Of a DNA stretch of 64,000 nt, positions 62,929 through 64,000 are shown piece after piece. The notes below the pieces were generated by a model that ran no database searches, was not told where the DNA came from, and saw only the letters and a list, made by a program, of their open reading frames with translations. Position 1 is the first letter of the stretch. Each line of letters begins with the position of its first letter. This DNA comes from DATKUC01 sp964553615 (GTDB lineage: Bacteria > Spirochaetota > Spirochaetia > DSM-27196 > DATKUC01), in NCBI GenBank assembly GCA_964553615.1, contig CAZKMA010000004.1:47904-111903 (forward strand), in the 5' to 3' direction. The position numbers and the translations under genes were made by a program.

Positions 62929-63323
62929 AACCAGGGCCGCGACACTGGGAGCAGGACGTGCGCATCAAGATAAAAAGAGTGTATGAAGAAGGGTAACGTA
63001 ACGCTCCTCTACGGCGCAAAGGACAAAGCGCATAATCAGGCCCGTGCAATTCTGGAAAGTTGCAGCTTATTGGATGAAGCGTCGGACCAGCAAGAAGCTA
63101 ACCCGTGAAACTGTCAATGCCGATTCAAATTCGGACAGGAACCGTTGCGGAGGTTGCGACGAATGGAGGGTGAAGGACTGGACAGGCCGCATTCAGAAGC
63201 GCGTCGACGTCCTCTCCATTATGGGTCCGGCAGTAAACCGGGAAGGTCTGAATCGGGCATGTTTTCCGCAGACCGCCGGGTGGCGCACATGGGGTTTCAT
63301 CGAAGATCTCCCGTGCCGGATCT
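62929..63323. other. Degraded stretch between ATPase cassette and HD gene
   Basis: Apart from the DUF488 remnant nothing recognisable is seen from 63109 to 63323. A 99-codon frame (63044-63343) exists there but shows no family features and overlaps the remnant. Likely decayed sequence. Confidence 0.5.
62958..63108 (+). pseudogene. DUF488 (YeaO-like) gene with internal deletion and frameshift
   Basis: GTG 62958 starts VRIKIKRVYEE, the family N-terminus, and then hits TAA after one codon. In the next frame (from 62983) the text runs GNVTLLYGAKDKAHNQARAIL, the family C-terminus. Intact DUF488 proteins have about 75-90 residues between these parts. The joint is near 62985-62993. Beyond 63070 no further match is seen. 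Confidence 0.75.
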
Positions 63324-63848
63324 TCAGCCCAACTCCCGGATGAGCCGGCGGGCGGTCGCAGTCGACAAATTCTCGCTGTACATCGTCTCGAGATGTTCTT
63401 TTCCGAGCTCCTTCGAACGGACGGAGACTGCCGAAGCAGTATTCACAATATAATCCGCCTCGTAGACGATCTGGAAATCTATGCTATCAATCTCGTTTCT
63501 GTGATGGTGATTCCCCACAATGAAACAGACCCTTTCCAGGATGTCCGGACGTACACCGAGGTCGGTTAGAATCGATCGGGCTATGGGCGGTCCCTCCAGA
63601 TGCTGATACTTTGGTTCGTTCGATCCATACTTCCGTTGGGACTCCGGAATTCCTATGTCATGGAAAAGTGCGGCAAGAACAATCACATCCGCCACAAAGG
63701 GAGAGTCGATTCCCTCCCCCTCGAGGATTCGTTCTGCGTAGGAAAGAACATCGAGAGTGTGGGCGATTTGTTCTGCCGCCTTGTCCGTTGACCTCCGGAA
63801 GTAGAGGCGCATTTCCCGTGTCGCATCTTCTTTCTCCTGTTGCTTCAT
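63324..63848 (-). CDS. HD-domain hydrolase
   Basis: A 174-residue protein with an HD metal-dependent phosphohydrolase domain: QIAHTLDVLSYAERIL (first His), LAALFHDIGIPESQRK (HD), EGPPIARSIL, and VGNHHHRNEIDSIDFQIVYEADYIVN (His pair and final Asp). Such small proteins hydrolyse nucleotides or signalling nucleotides; the substrate is unknown. ATG 63848 follows GGGGTGG. It is convergent with the degraded region. Confidence 0.9.
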   Translation of the reverse strand: MKQQEKEDATREMRLYFRRSTDKAAEQIAHTLDVLSYAERILEGEGIDSPFVADVIVLAALFHDIGIPESQRKYGSNEPKYQHLEGPPIARSILTDLGVRPDILERVCFIVGNHHHRNEIDSIDFQIVYEADYIVNTASAVSVRSKELGKEHLETMYSENLSTATARRLIRELG

Positions 63849-63942
63849 ACGTCCACCCCTTTTCAACAGCGACTATTCCCCATATCGCGTCAAGATCCCC
63901 AGCGAAGCCCGATCCATTCGGATTACTCCTACGCGCCTGCCA

Positions 63943-64000
63943 TTATCGATAGTATATCATCTCCTCCGTCGTGATCGGCTTGAACATGGACATTTTGGAC
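63943..64000 (-). CDS. C-terminal end of a gene cut by the window edge (uncertain)
   Basis: On the minus strand an open frame enters from the edge and ends KPITTEEMIYYR before TAA at 63943-63945. The 95 bases to the HD gene start hold nothing else. Only about 18 codons are visible. Confidence 0.35.
   Translation of the reverse strand, partial: SKMSMFKPITTEEMIYYR

Noticed and set aside
63044..63343. 99-codon plus-strand frame
   Set aside because: It overlaps the DUF488 remnant and the HD gene end, has no good start and shows no family pattern.
1..64000. tRNA or rRNA genes
   Set aside because: No recognisable tRNA T-loop/anticodon arrangement or rRNA sequence was found on reading; a tRNA scan would settle it.

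Overview
The window reads as a chromosomal contig of a free-living, moderately GC-rich bacterium with a Gram-negative type envelope: lipoproteins, an alpha-2-macroglobulin/PBP1C pair and a probable beta-barrel protein. A spirochaete (Spirochaetales) is the best guess. The reasons are a PilZ protein with a long N-terminal membrane-anchored region, an MCP preceded by a sigma-28-like -10 box, and the overall gene mix. This is an inference from gene content, not a phylogenetic result. No rRNA, tRNA, CRISPR array or complete insertion sequence was recognised. Two 100-N blocks (15452-15551 and 49178-49277) are scaffold gap placeholders; the second sits inside a tandem repeat in a coding gene.

Layout. 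0.1-6.7 kb: a metabolic run with an Fe-S aldo/keto reductase, a GH36 alpha-galactosidase, an EXPERA/TMEM97-like membrane protein, an SDR, a small membrane protein and an aldehyde dehydrogenase, mostly joined by ATGA overlaps. 6.7-11.6 kb: a signalling island in which a response-regulator/PP2C phosphatase is divergent from STAS-zinc ribbon, response-regulator/HDOD and histidine kinase genes. 11.6-18 kb: DUF4139 protein, MCP, DHDPS-family aldolase, thioredoxin-like protein and a DUF523-DUF1722 fusion. 18-27.7 kb: giant alpha-2-macroglobulin lipoprotein, pbpC and an MFS transporter. 27.7-32.5 kb: aldo/keto reductase, Rrf2 regulator, DUF438-hemerythrin and detached PAS protein, TetR, HDAC-like deacetylase. 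32.5-44.7 kb: glnS, maeB, DUF4097 lipoprotein, ThuA-like protein, FNR-type oxidoreductase, rlmN, a DUF1800/DUF1501 pair, a SMUG1-type glycosylase and a beta-barrel protein. 44.7-49 kb: DHH phosphoesterase, two tandem cNMP-GGDEF proteins and an aldo/keto reductase. 49-52.7 kb: a dtxR-feoA-feoB-feoC iron operon with a good promoter. 52.7-57.6 kb: hypothetical protein, D-hydroxyacid dehydrogenase, PilZ protein, and a NarXL-like kinase/regulator pair followed by a small unknown protein.

57.6-63.3 kb differs from the rest. It holds at least four genes with both ends recognisable and the middle missing (aldo/keto reductase, methyltransferase, FprA-type flavoprotein, DUF488). Embedded among them is an intact Crp/Fnr regulator, HMA protein and P1B-ATPase cassette whose promoter carries an FNR-like box at class II spacing. 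The window ends with an HD-domain protein and the edge of a further gene.

The points most worth following are the STAS/HDOD/PP2C signalling island, the bacterial EXPERA protein, the internally deleted gene cluster, the Fnr-HMA-ATPase cassette, the Rrf2-hemerythrin-PAS unit with a palindrome on its own -10 box, and the repeat-containing FeoC.
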